Shown piece after piece: positions 46,152 through 54,644 of a DNA stretch of 64,000 bases; positions within the stretch are counted from its first letter, which is position 1, and every line of letters starts with the position of its first letter. The DNA is from Clostridium acetobutylicum ATCC 824 (GTDB lineage Bacteria > Bacillota > Clostridia > Clostridiales > Clostridiaceae). A program made the position numbers and the translations under genes. A model generated the notes under the pieces. The model was given only the letters and a program-made list of their open reading frames with translations. It was not told the DNA's origin and did no database searches. The stretch is from assembly GCF_000008765.1 (NCBI RefSeq), contig NC_003030.1, forward strand, positions 592,001-656,000, given 5' to 3'.

Positions 46152-46328
46152 ACTAATCCTATATAAGGGATAAAGAGTAATAGAGTTAATACAATAAATA
46201 TGGTTGGTAATATATATTAATACATAAATGGACATAAAGGGATGGAAAAGTTAAATTTTCTTTCATAGTGTTTTTTATTGTTATTTTAGGATGTTTTATT
46301 AGTGTTTTGCAGATAGCACCACTGAAAC

Positions 46329-47456
46329 TATATACCTAAAAAGGAATTACTCAAATAATTTAAAGGTGAACTATAAATTGAATGAGACATCTGGATCAAC
46401 TTGTATAGACAACGTTAACAATTTAACTAATAATGGCACGTACAATGGAACCACAAGTGGAGCAGATAGTAATGGCAGTTACAGAAATTTCAATGGAAGT
46501 AGTGATTAAGTTAGTTTTAATAACTCAATAATACCTAAAGGTGCTAAAACTATTAAATTCAAGGTCAAAATAGCTAGTGTACCAAGTCACCAAATGGCTA
46601 TTCTTGATAATGCAGCAGATGATAATAATACGAGTGGAATAACTACAAGTGGAACTGTACAATTAGATTATTTAAATGGCTAAAGTTGAAAAATTCATTA
46701 TGTATGAGTTCTAAAAAAAAGTGTATGTGATAATTCTTGGCATACTGTTATGTTAACATGGGATGATACTAAAAATTCAAATGCAAATGCATTCAAATGG
46801 TATATTGATGATTTGGTTATCCTGATAGTTGTGGTGCAGCAAAATATCTTGAAGCTTCAAATGCAAGCTATTCATTAAATATTGGAAAATCAAATACTAC
46901 TGATTCTAGATATAAATATTATTTTCAAGGAGCACTAAGAGATATAGAAATGTATGACACTGTAGTTGAGTACAATAACATAAGTACGGGAATAACTTTA
47001 AATAAAACTACAGATGAACTTGTAGTGGGTGACACAGATACTCTTATAGCTGCAGTGACACCAGATGATATTGCAAGTAAAGGGGTAACTTGGAGTTCAA
47101 GTGATTCATCCGTAGCGAGCGTAGATAAAACAACAGGAAAGGTAACAGCGGTAAGTGCAGGAACAGTAACTATAACTGCAACAACCATTGATGGTAAAAC
47201 TCAGGCATGTACAATTAATGTAAAAGCTCAAATAGATACAACAGCAGTATTAACTTTAAAAATGGTAGATGGAAGTTTAGAAAAATATTATTTGTCTAAA
47301 TCAGGTGTAGATGATTTTGTAACATGGTATAAAAACAGATCCAATGGAACCGGAAATGCATATTATGTATTTACTGCTAAGCCAACGCCTCCATACACGT
47401 ATGAAACACATACTGTAGCTTTTGATAAGATAGTTTCATATGAAATTCAAGAATAA
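46329..47456 (+). pseudogene. Broken LamG-like/Big2 phage protein, older sister of the next gene
   Basis: Translation in changing frames follows the intact gene at 47726: YIPKK opening, NFNGSSD, stop, VSFNNSIIPKG, and DNSWHTVMLTWDDTKN. In-frame TAA stops lie at 46507-46509 and 46681-46683, and frameshifts are needed near 46345, 46700 and 46815. The 3' part (46950-47456) is still open and encodes a Big2 immunoglobulin-like domain (VTWSSSDSSVASVDKTTGKVTAVSAGTVTI) plus the family's C-terminal domain with ITWYK-like sequence. It has probably lost function; a short product from the 3' part cannot be excluded. Confidence 0.82.
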
Positions 47457-47490
47457 ATAAAAATATTATATATTTTATTTATTAATAGAT

Positions 47491-47514
47491 GAAGCCTTAC
47501 GAGGCTTCTTTTTT
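47491..47514 (+). terminator. Terminator after the broken Big2 gene
   Basis: GAAGCCT (47491-47497) pairs with AGGCTTC (47502-47508), loop TACG, then a T tract. Confidence 0.8.
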
Positions 47515-47725
47515 ATTTGCATATAACATTTGTATTCAATATTACAGGATAAACATATAAGTTTTAACTAACATCGCTATAAGGTTATATATGTTAATAT
47601 AAGATCATAGAAAATAATTAATATTTCTTAAGGGATTTAAAACATTAAGATACTCACCATATTTTGAGGTGAGCACATATGTATTTAAATCCCTAATTTT
47701 ATTCAAAATTTGAGGAGGATTTAAA

Positions 47726-48922
47726 ATGATAAGTGATTTAGAAAGTTTGGGAATTGATTTTAAAGATGAGGGGGAAAATTATGTACCTAAAAAAGATTAT
47801 TCAGGAAATTTAGTAGCTAAGTATGTTTTTGATTCAAATGGTATATCAACTGATAATATTACACTTAAAGATTTAAGTGGACATGGTTATGATGGTACTA
47901 TGTCAGGTGTTAGTATAAAAGATGACTCTGAATTGGGTAAATGTGCATATTTTAATGGTAGTGCTAGTGTTAATTTTAACAATCAAATTATACCAAAAGG
48001 TAACAAAACAATAATTATAACCTTTAAAAAAGATTCTGGAACTCAAAGTAATGGACAGTATGAGTTTCTTATAGAACAAGGAAGTGGACAAGGTGAATCA
48101 ATTACTTCATGGTCTATAAGGTTTGATTCATATAAGACTGCTTGTTTAAACAATTTATATTTTTGTAATGATGATAGTAAGATTAATATGTTAAATTCTC
48201 ATCCAGCTGTTTTTAACGTTTGTGATGGTAAAAAGCATACTGCGATATTTAATTATTATGATAACAAAACCAATAACACTTATTGTGACAGTTTAAAAGC
48301 TCATGTATGTTCTTTTGATTTTAATGGTGGGGAGTATCGCACTGCAGATAATAGTATAATTGGCCAAAAGTATGTTGGGTATATAAAATCAATTGAAATA
48401 TACGATGACGTAGTTGAATTCAATAGTATTAGTACAGGTACATCTTTAAATAAAAATATAGATCAATTAATAATAGGACAAACAGATAATTTAGTAGCAA
48501 CAATTATGCCAGAGGATGTTACTGATAAATCAGTAATATGGTCATCAAGTGATCCATCTATAGTAGCAGTAGACGAAAATGGAAAAATAACAGCTTTAAA
48601 GGTAGGAGAAGTGAGTATAACAGTAACAACAAATGATGGTAGTAATTTAAGTCAAACTTGTATGGTTGCTGTTATTGATACAACCATTCCAGATAAGGCT
48701 TGCTTAAATATATCTATGACTAATGGTCAAGTTAAGCAGTATTACGTAGGTATGGATTTAGTAAATAAATTCATATCTTGGTATAAGCTTAGGTCAGCAG
48801 GAAGTGAGGAACCATTTTATGAATTCGATATAACTCAATTGTCAGAACCAGGTATTTTAAGACATGACTATGTAGTTTTCAATAAAATATCATCCTTTAC
48901 GGTAGATGATTATGTTAAATAA
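47726..48922 (+). CDS. LamG-like/Big2 surface- or fibre-type protein in lysis cassette
   Basis: The 398-residue protein has no signal peptide. Residues about 25-225 form a LamG/concanavalin-like domain (KYVFDSNG, DLSGHGYDGTMSG, AYFNGSASVNF, GYIKSIEIYDD). Residues about 235-315 form a Big2 domain (VIWSSSDPSIVAVDENGKITALKVGEVSITV). A C-terminal domain of about 75 residues (YYVGMDLVNKFISWYKLRS) is shared with the broken copy upstream. Such domains bind sugars or cell surfaces. Placement before XhlA and lysozyme suggests a phage fibre or a cargo released by lysis. GAGGAGG precedes the ATG. Confidence 0.8.
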   Translation: MISDLESLGIDFKDEGENYVPKKDYSGNLVAKYVFDSNGISTDNITLKDLSGHGYDGTMSGVSIKDDSELGKCAYFNGSASVNFNNQIIPKGNKTIIITFKKDSGTQSNGQYEFLIEQGSGQGESITSWSIRFDSYKTACLNNLYFCNDDSKINMLNSHPAVFNVCDGKKHTAIFNYYDNKTNNTYCDSLKAHVCSFDFNGGEYRTADNSIIGQKYVGYIKSIEIYDDVVEFNSISTGTSLNKNIDQLIIGQTDNLVATIMPEDVTDKSVIWSSSDPSIVAVDENGKITALKVGEVSITVTTNDGSNLSQTCMVAVIDTTIPDKACLNISMTNGQVKQYYVGMDLVNKFISWYKLRSAGSEEPFYEFDITQLSEPGILRHDYVVFNKISSFTVDDYVK

Positions 48923-49040
48923 TTGAGTTTATATTAAATTAAGTAATTAAAAAAGTTTTAAGGTGAATTTATTTTGATATACTTCCAAGAATGGGTTTAT
49001 ATCAAAATAAAATATAAAGTTAAATGAAAGGAGGTGTAAA

Positions 49041-49301
49041 ATGAGTGAGGATTATGATGCGAAGTTATGCCAGGAATGGCACAAGGTTATTGACGAAAAA
49101 CTTAATTTGCATAATGTAAGATTGAATGACCACAGTGATAGAATTAAAAAATTGGAGAGAAGGTCTGCGGCTGTAGACGAAAGGGTTGAAAACCTTTGTG
49201 AACAGCTGAAAAATTTAGTAAATACTCTTAAATGGGGTTTTGGTATATTAGTTACCATTACCCTTTTTGTTTTGGGATATTTAATGAAAATAAAAAATTA
49301 G
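49041..49301 (+). CDS. XhlA-family holin-associated protein
   Basis: The 86-residue protein has a charged coiled-coil stretch (about 20-58, ending in VENLCEQLKNL) followed by one C-terminal membrane helix (WGFGILVTITLFVLGYLM) and a lysine tail. This is the XhlA layout of PBSX-type lysis cassettes, where it works with a holin and an endolysin. The lysozyme gene starts 15 bases after its stop. AAAGGAGGTG precedes the ATG. No separate XhlB-type holin is visible next to it. Confidence 0.85.
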   Translation: MSEDYDAKLCQEWHKVIDEKLNLHNVRLNDHSDRIKKLERRSAAVDERVENLCEQLKNLVNTLKWGFGILVTITLFVLGYLMKIKN

Positions 49302-49316
49302 AAAGGGAATGATAGA

Positions 49317-50291
49317 ATGAAAGGAATCGATATTTATTCAGGACAAGGAAGCGTAGATTTTAATGCAGTTAAAGAAAGTGGGGTAGAAGTTGTTTATATA
49401 AAAGCAACAGAGGGATTAACATATACGGATTCAACTTACAAGGATTTTTATGATGGAGCAAAAAATGCAGGACTTAAAATTGGTTTTTATCATTATTTAA
49501 GAGCAAATGACCCAACAAGTGAGGCAGAACATTTTTTTAATACAATTTCAGGACTTTCATTAGATTGTAAATGTGCTATAGATGTTGAAGTAACATTAGG
49601 TCAAAGTATCGACCAAATAAGTTCAAATGTTAGAAAATTTGCGGATTATTTGATAAATAAAGGATTGGATGTTTGTGTATATACCTATACTAACTTCTAT
49701 AAAGATAATTTAAATAGTACGGTTAAAGATTTGCCTTTATGGATAGCTGAATATGGCGTAAGTAAGCCTAATATAGATGCTTCATATGTTGGATTTCAAT
49801 ATTCAGATAGCGGTTCTGTGAATGGTATAAGTGGTTCTGCTGATTTAGATGAATTTTCAGAGGGGATACTTGTTGGAGGTACAGTTGTTATAGATCCAGG
49901 ACAGGGTGGAGATGATAATATAAAGGCTATTCAACAGGATCTTAATATCTTACTAAAAAGAGGGCTAGAAGTTGATGGAATAGAAGGACCAGAGACTGAG
50001 GCTGCTATAAAAGATTTTCAATCCATTATGGGACTTACAGTAGATGGAATTTGGGGAACAAATACTTCAGGGGCTGCACAGCAAATTTTTTCAAGACCTC
50101 TAGATGGAGTTGCATATCCTCATTATGAATATGCAACAAGATATATTCAATATAGAGTTGGAGCAAGTGTAGATGGTACCTTTGGTAGCGGAACAAAAGC
50201 AAAAGTTGCAGCTTGGCAGTCAAATCAGGGACTTATGGCTGATGGTGTTGTTGGATCGGCTACTTGGTCAAAGCTATTAGATGAAAATTAA
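49317..50291 (+). CDS. lyc: Autolytic lysozyme (GH25) with two peptidoglycan-binding domains
   Basis: The 324-residue muramidase cuts cell-wall peptidoglycan. The GH25 barrel (about 1-185) shows KGIDIYSGQGSVDF, VYIKATEG, GFYHYLRAND and the acidic AIDVEV strand with the catalytic pair. Two PG_binding_1 repeats follow (about 198-255 and 262-324), with GVDGIEGPETEAAIKDFQ-like and GSGTKAKVAAWQSNQGL sequences. There is no signal peptide, as in phage endolysins. Length and domain order fit the C. acetobutylicum autolytic lysozyme I know as lyc. It ends the phage-derived segment and is followed by a strong terminator. Confidence 0.94.
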   Translation: MKGIDIYSGQGSVDFNAVKESGVEVVYIKATEGLTYTDSTYKDFYDGAKNAGLKIGFYHYLRANDPTSEAEHFFNTISGLSLDCKCAIDVEVTLGQSIDQISSNVRKFADYLINKGLDVCVYTYTNFYKDNLNSTVKDLPLWIAEYGVSKPNIDASYVGFQYSDSGSVNGISGSADLDEFSEGILVGGTVVIDPGQGGDDNIKAIQQDLNILLKRGLEVDGIEGPETEAAIKDFQSIMGLTVDGIWGTNTSGAAQQIFSRPLDGVAYPHYEYATRYIQYRVGASVDGTFGSGTKAKVAAWQSNQGLMADGVVGSATWSKLLDEN

Positions 50292-50316
50292 TAAAATATA
50301 AATGAAAATTGTCCAC

Positions 50317-50359
50317 AATGGCTATGTGGAAAGTAAGATGTTTTTAACACATAGCCATT
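50317..50359 (+). terminator. Terminator after lyc
   Basis: AATGGCTATGTG (50317-50328) pairs with CACATAGCCATT (50348-50359), then T-rich sequence. Confidence 0.88.
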
Positions 50360-50391
50360 TTTCTTTTTTATTACATATATATAAAATAATG

Positions 50392-50420
50392 TTGACTTTG
50401 TGGTAAAATTGTAATAAAAT
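50392..50420 (+). promoter_or_regulatory. Sigma-A promoter of the membrane protein gene at 50455
   Basis: TTGACT (50392-50397), a 17-base spacer and TAAAAT (50415-50420), giving a start near 50427 and a short leader. Confidence 0.7.
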
Positions 50421-50454
50421 TACACTAAAATGGTATAGAATGGAGGTGAGAAGG

Positions 50455-51162
50455 ATGGAATTAGTTTGCTGTATTGCGGTTACAACTCTTGTAATGTTAT
50501 TTTTAAATTCAACTATTATAAGGAAAAGAGCAATTTGGTATTTTATTTCCTTAGCAGCTTCCTTTGCCACAGTATTTTTTGAAATTTTCAAAATTTTGTA
50601 TAAAGTTCATATTGGGGGAGTTTTAGCTGTATTTGAAAAAGTGTGTATAAAAGGATTTATAGCCATATCATTATTTCTACTTGTTATGTTTGCAGGAGCA
50701 CTTAATAATAAGTTGGCAGTAACTAAAAAACTTGTTGCAATAAGGGCACAAATGGCTATTATGGCATCTATATTTATTTTTCCACATGTATGTATTTATT
50801 TATACTATGTACTAAAATATACTTTTCCAGAGGTAATAGATAAGGGCAGTATAGAATTATTCACAGCAGCATATATCTTAGCGGGAATTATAGCATTCAT
50901 TATAATGATGCCTTTGTTTATTACATCACTAAAGAAAGTAAGAAGAAAAATGAATGGTGTTAAGTGGAAAAAGCTTCAAAGATGGGCATATCTTTTTTAT
51001 TTATTAGTATATGGACATATATTATTTGTAATGCTTAACTCCCAAAAAATTGACATAACAAGATTTGCAACATATAATATCTTATTCGGCATATATTTCA
51101 TACTTAGAGTAACAAAGACAAGACTAAGCAGTGTAACAAAGAGTGTAGAGCCAATTGCTTAG
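50455..51162 (+). CDS. Multi-spanning membrane protein, ferric-reductase-like
   Basis: The 235-residue protein has about six hydrophobic helices. Histidines lie within or beside helices (FPHVCIYLYYVL and VYGHILFVM). A cytoplasmic KKVRRKMNGVKWKKLQRWAYLFYLLVYGH block resembles the RKxxGxxxWKxLHRxxY signature of ferric-reductase-like heme proteins (YedZ/MsrQ group). Heme binding is inferred. ATG 50455 follows GGAGGTGAG; an ATG at 50440 lies ahead of that site. It is a one-gene unit with its own promoter and a terminator behind it. Confidence 0.68.
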   Translation: MELVCCIAVTTLVMLFLNSTIIRKRAIWYFISLAASFATVFFEIFKILYKVHIGGVLAVFEKVCIKGFIAISLFLLVMFAGALNNKLAVTKKLVAIRAQMAIMASIFIFPHVCIYLYYVLKYTFPEVIDKGSIELFTAAYILAGIIAFIIMMPLFITSLKKVRRKMNGVKWKKLQRWAYLFYLLVYGHILFVMLNSQKIDITRFATYNILFGIYFILRVTKTRLSSVTKSVEPIA

Positions 51163-51170
51163 ATATTGTA

Positions 51171-51200
51171 AGTTCAGCTGATAGTTTGGCTGAACTTTTT
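51171..51200 (+). terminator. Terminator after the ferric-reductase-like gene
   Basis: AGTTCAGC (51171-51178) pairs with GCTGAACT (51189-51196), then TTTT. Confidence 0.85.
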
Positions 51201-51287
51201 GTTTTATTTAAAATATAATAATATAATAACTTTATTTTTACATTTTATGATATAATTCTTACATACAAGTGTAAGGGAGAGATGAAA

Positions 51288-52046
51288 ATGGTAAAGTGCA
51301 ACAATCTTTATGGGAATAAAAATGTGGAAATAGTGGAAAGTAGAGGAGATATAAAAGTCCTTGAATATAAGAAAGATTTGAGTGTAGATATTTCTAGCGC
51401 TGCTGCTTTATATTTTGCTTCTGAAATGAATATTAGAAAGAGACAAGTATTGATTGAATTAAAAGATAATGCATACACAATTAGTGCAGGAGCTATGCAG
51501 TGGATGTCGGGTTCCGTTACTATGGCAGCTGATGTTAAAGGTATTGGTGATTTGTTTGGAAAGGCCTTATCGTCCAAAGTAACAAAAGAATCAGCAATTA
51601 AACCTAAATATCAAGGAAATGGATTATTAATGTTGGAACCTACATATAAACACATTTTACTTGAAGAAGTTTCAGATTGGGGAGAGGGAATAGTACTAGA
51701 GGATGGACTTTTTCTAGCTTGTGAATCAAATCTTAAACAGAAAGTAGTAGCAAGAACTAATTTTTCTTCAGCAGTAATGGGTAAAGAAGGACTATTTAAT
51801 TTGTGTCTTAAAGGTAAAGGAGTTGCAGTTCTTGAAAGCCCTGTGCCAAGAGATGAACTTATAGAATTTGTGCTTGAAAAAGATGAAGTCAGAATTGATG
51901 GTAACTACGCTATAGCATGGTCTGATACACTAGATTTTAGAGTCGAAAAATCAAGTAAAAGCTTAATTGGTTCTGCTGTTTCAGGAGAGGGATTAGTGAA
52001 TGTATATAGAGGAACAGGAAGAATTCTTATGGCACCTGTAAGATAA
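51288..52046 (+). CDS. AIM24-family protein
   Basis: The 252-residue protein is rich in beta strands and contains the family pattern AGAMQWMSGSVTM near residue 70, LMLEPTYKHILLEEV, ARTNFSSAVMGKEGLFNLCLKGKG and GEGLVNVYRGTGRILMAPV at the C-terminus. This is the AIM24 family (pfam01987), named for a yeast mitochondrial protein; the bacterial role is unknown. ATG 51288 lies seven bases after GGGAGAG, and an ATG at 51282 is nearly on that site. Single-gene unit with its own terminator. Confidence 0.88.
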   Translation: MVKCNNLYGNKNVEIVESRGDIKVLEYKKDLSVDISSAAALYFASEMNIRKRQVLIELKDNAYTISAGAMQWMSGSVTMAADVKGIGDLFGKALSSKVTKESAIKPKYQGNGLLMLEPTYKHILLEEVSDWGEGIVLEDGLFLACESNLKQKVVARTNFSSAVMGKEGLFNLCLKGKGVAVLESPVPRDELIEFVLEKDEVRIDGNYAIAWSDTLDFRVEKSSKSLIGSAVSGEGLVNVYRGTGRILMAPVR

Positions 52047-52061
52047 ATAATTTTGTATAAG

Positions 52062-52095
52062 AAAATCCAGTGAGCATAGCTTTCACTGGATTTTT
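52062..52095 (+). terminator. Terminator after the AIM24 gene
   Basis: AAAATCCAGTGA (52062-52073) pairs with TCACTGGATTTT (52083-52094). Confidence 0.88.
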
Positions 52096-52173
52096 ATATT
52101 TATGTCCAAGGTATTTATAATTTAGTAGGTACATATAATAAAAAATGTATTATGTTTAAGTATTGGAGGAGCT

Positions 52174-53439
52174 ATGAGAAAAAAGATTAGTGTTTTGTTT
52201 TTACTTTGCATTTCAGTAATGATTTTTTTTATAAAATTAAGAAGTGCACCTATATTTGACTGTTACCATGTAATGCTAAGTAATGAAGCTATAAGAGTTA
52301 GGTACTACAAAATTAATATGATTCTTGAAATAATATACACTTTTATGGGAATACTAATTCCTTTGCTTATTATTTTCTCAAGAATACATGTAAGCCTTGA
52401 AGAGTTTGCTTATAAAGTTAAAAAAGTGTGGCTCCCAGGGATTTGTATATATTCTTTTTTATTTGTTATAGTGTACCATATCTTTTATCTTCCACTTGAT
52501 ATTTACTCAGGATTTATAAATGAGCATATTTTTTCAGTTTCAAATCAAAGTTTTGGAAAATGGGTGTGGAATTGGTCTCTTAATGTGCTAACATCAGCTG
52601 TTTTTTTGGCAGTTATTTTGTGGATTCCATATAAAATAGCTAAGAGATCAGCTAAAAGATGGTGGATATATACTTGGATTATTTTTATTCCTGTTATTAT
52701 ATTTTCATACATAATTTCTCCTATAGTAATAGATCCAATGTATAATAAATTTGAACCATTAAAGGATAAAAGGCTTGAAAGTAAAATACAAAATCTTGCA
52801 CACAGGGCAGGAGTATATAATTGTCAACTATATCAGGTTAATAAAAGCGCAGATACAAAACAAATAAATGCCTATATGACGGGGGTTGGAAATACAAAAA
52901 GAATTGTTATATGGGATACGGCTATAAAAAATTTATCTGAGGATGAACTTGAATTTGTTGTTGCACATGAAATTGGACACTATGTTTTAAATCATACAAT
53001 AATAAATTGTTTTGGAACAATAGGTGGATTATTTATAATGCTTTATATTATACATAAGGCGGTTCCGCATACTGTAAAAAAATACGGCAAGATGCTTAAA
53101 ATAGAGAGCATTATAAATATAAGGTCTTTTCCTCTTGTTATACTAGTTATAACTATTTGCACTTGTGTTTCTGAGCCGCTTTATAATGCTGTGAGTAGAA
53201 CTATGGAGTACAATGCTGATACCTTTGCAGTTGAGCTCACTCACAACAATGAAGCTGGAGTAAATATGTTTAAAAAATTATCAGTTAAAAATTTATCTGT
53301 AATGAAACCGGATAGATGGTATGAAATATGGAAATACACACATCCATCTTTGCAGGAAAGAATAGATTTTGTTAAGTCGTATAAACCCTGGGAACAAAAT
53401 AAGCCTTTAAAGTATGGTAGATACATTAAAAATAATTAA
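52174..53439 (+). CDS. M48 zinc metallopeptidase, Ste24/CAAX-type
   Basis: The 421-residue membrane protease has about seven helices. Zinc ligands lie in VVAHEIGHYVLNH near residue 270 and in EYNADTFAVEL near residue 350, as in M48A (Ste24) enzymes. HPSLQERIDFVK near the end is the conserved substrate-side His loop. Bacterial members help quality control of membrane proteins; CAAX processing itself is not expected in clostridia. The ATG follows TTGGAGG. No partner gene is adjacent. Confidence 0.9.
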   Translation: MRKKISVLFLLCISVMIFFIKLRSAPIFDCYHVMLSNEAIRVRYYKINMILEIIYTFMGILIPLLIIFSRIHVSLEEFAYKVKKVWLPGICIYSFLFVIVYHIFYLPLDIYSGFINEHIFSVSNQSFGKWVWNWSLNVLTSAVFLAVILWIPYKIAKRSAKRWWIYTWIIFIPVIIFSYIISPIVIDPMYNKFEPLKDKRLESKIQNLAHRAGVYNCQLYQVNKSADTKQINAYMTGVGNTKRIVIWDTAIKNLSEDELEFVVAHEIGHYVLNHTIINCFGTIGGLFIMLYIIHKAVPHTVKKYGKMLKIESIINIRSFPLVILVITICTCVSEPLYNAVSRTMEYNADTFAVELTHNNEAGVNMFKKLSVKNLSVMKPDRWYEIWKYTHPSLQERIDFVKSYKPWEQNKPLKYGRYIKNN

Positions 53440-53504
53440 GCGGGTTAAATTCCGTTTGGTTATTTTTTTATATTTCAAAATGTTATAAAGTATAGAACAA
53501 TATA

Positions 53505-53558
53505 TTGAAAGGATAAAAAATATATGGTATTATATAATTGAGAACGATAATCAATATC
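53505..53558 (+). promoter_or_regulatory. Promoter with a Fur box at the start point
   Basis: TTGAAA (53505-53510), 17 bases and TATTAT (53528-53533) place the start near 53540. GAGAACGATAATCAATATC (53540-53558) matches 16 of 19 positions of the Fur consensus GATAATGATAATCATTATC, so the downstream gene is probably repressed by Fur with iron. Confidence 0.7.
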
Positions 53559-53608
53559 GATTATGCTTTTTTATTTGGAGTAACCTTTGATAGAGGGAGG
53601 AGATAAGT

Positions 53609-53800
53609 GTGAATAATATTTTTTATATAATTACATTAGGATTAGTTGAGATTGTAATATCTTCCTTACTTACATTAAAACTATCCTTAAGAAGTGGAAG
53701 TAATTCAAATATAACATTAATAAGTACATCTAATTTTAAAGCTTTTATATTTATTTTTTCTTCACTTTATTTAATAACCATTATTTCTTATATAAAATAG
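53609..53800 (+). CDS. 63-residue membrane protein, probably iron-regulated
   Basis: A small protein with two hydrophobic helices (about 4-23 and 45-61) joined by a Ser/Asn-rich loop. I do not recognise the family. It is supported as a real gene by GAGGGAGGAG before the GTG start, a proper promoter and a perfect terminator overlapping its stop. A Fur box sits on the transcription start, so it may belong to the iron-starvation response. No iron transporter gene is adjacent. Confidence 0.65.
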   Translation: MNNIFYIITLGLVEIVISSLLTLKLSLRSGSNSNITLISTSNFKAFIFIFSSLYLITIISYIK

Positions 53801-53835
53801 GTGGTTAAATCCTAAAGGTTTAACCACCTATTTTT
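53796..53835 (+). terminator. Terminator overlapping the small membrane gene's stop
   Basis: AATAGGTGGTTAAA (53796-53809) pairs with TTTAACCACCTATT (53819-53832), then TTT. Confidence 0.9.
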
Positions 53836-53917
53836 CTATTATTTGCATGGACAAACTAATAAAAATTTAAATATATCATATGTCAAAAAAAAAATCAATA
53901 TCCAATTAAAATTAAAT

Positions 53918-54034
53918 TTGTTCATTTTCATAATTTATGTTATAATAAATACAGAAGAGAAGATCTATTTATTAAATTTAACTATATACGAGACGACAAA
54001 TAAGTATCACCTTTTATTAGGTGATTTTGATTTT
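53918..54034 (+). promoter_or_regulatory. Promoter and possible attenuator of the gene at 54068
   Basis: TTGTTC (53918-53923), 17 bases and TATAAT (53941-53946) form a promoter. A stem ATCACCT/AGGTGAT (54006-54012 with 54019-54025) followed by a T-rich tract sits in the leader, before the AAAAGGAG ribosome site. It could be a transcription attenuator; no known riboswitch is recognised in the leader. Confidence 0.5.
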
Positions 54035-54067
54035 TGTTAGGTATATAGAAAAAAAGGAGCGTTCACA

Positions 54068-54562
54068 TTGAGAGTAAATAATAGAAGAAAGAATACTATC
54101 TCCATAAAAATGTTTATAAAAGAGTTTGGTGAGCATTTTTCGGAAAACGTCATAAAAAGACTTATGGATTTAGATTTGAGATGTGTACTTACAAGATCGA
54201 AGGAAGATTACAATATATTAGACTTAAAGCATGTAGAACATATTAGATATGACAATGAAAACAAGCTTGGCAATGAACTTAAAGAGTATTGTTATGCTGA
54301 GTTTGTTGTTATAGATGGAGAGCTTTATTTTTCAGACAAATGTATGGAAAACGAAAGAGTAATGCAATCGTCAGTTGTAGAAAAGATATATAATTATCTT
54401 AGTGATGATAATATAATTTGTGAAAATGAGAAAAATTTCAAGAAAGTAGAAGAAGATAATATAGATTATATTGTTGACAACATACTGCTTAAATGTCCTC
54501 AGGTTTCTCAAAAATATATTGATATTGTAAATGAAATGCTTTCTTTAGCTGAAAGAAAATAA
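54068..54562 (+). CDS. Hypothetical protein, 164 residues
   Basis: Unrecognised. The protein is soluble, charged and mostly helical. The N-terminal MRVNNRRKNTISIKMFIKEF is basic. A middle part has AEFVVIDGELYFSDKCMENE in a strand-turn-strand pattern, and the C-terminal helix ends NEMLSLAERK. There are four cysteines but no metal motif. Basic start and acidic remainder would suit a small regulator, but that is speculation. The TTG start lies seven bases after AAAAGGAG, and a terminator follows the stop. Confidence 0.7.
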   Translation: MRVNNRRKNTISIKMFIKEFGEHFSENVIKRLMDLDLRCVLTRSKEDYNILDLKHVEHIRYDNENKLGNELKEYCYAEFVVIDGELYFSDKCMENERVMQSSVVEKIYNYLSDDNIICENEKNFKKVEEDNIDYIVDNILLKCPQVSQKYIDIVNEMLSLAERK

Positions 54563-54568
54563 AGTATC

Positions 54569-54611
54569 AAGATGGTTTCTATAAGGTACACCTTGTAGAA
54601 ACCATCTTTTT
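54569..54611 (+). terminator. Terminator before the marR promoter
   Basis: AAGATGGTTTCTA (54569-54581) pairs with TAGAAACCATCTT (54596-54608). Its T tract runs directly into the TTGACA box of the next promoter. Confidence 0.88.
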
Positions 54612-54638
54612 GACATTATTGTATAGCAGGTATACAAT
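54610..54638 (+). promoter_or_regulatory. marR promoter covered by a 21-bp inverted-repeat operator
   Basis: TTGACA (54610-54615), 17 bases, TACAAT (54633-54638). ATTGTATA-GCAGG-TATACAAT (54618-54638) fills the spacer and the -10 box. A near copy lies before the MFS gene (55116-55136). The start point would fall at or next to the ATG at 54645. Confidence 0.8.
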
Positions 54639-54644
54639 ATTAAT

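Noticed and set aside
53843-54040. 65-residue open frame before the gene at 54068
   Set aside because: It is AT-rich low-complexity sequence, runs through a promoter and a leader hairpin, and has no ribosome site.
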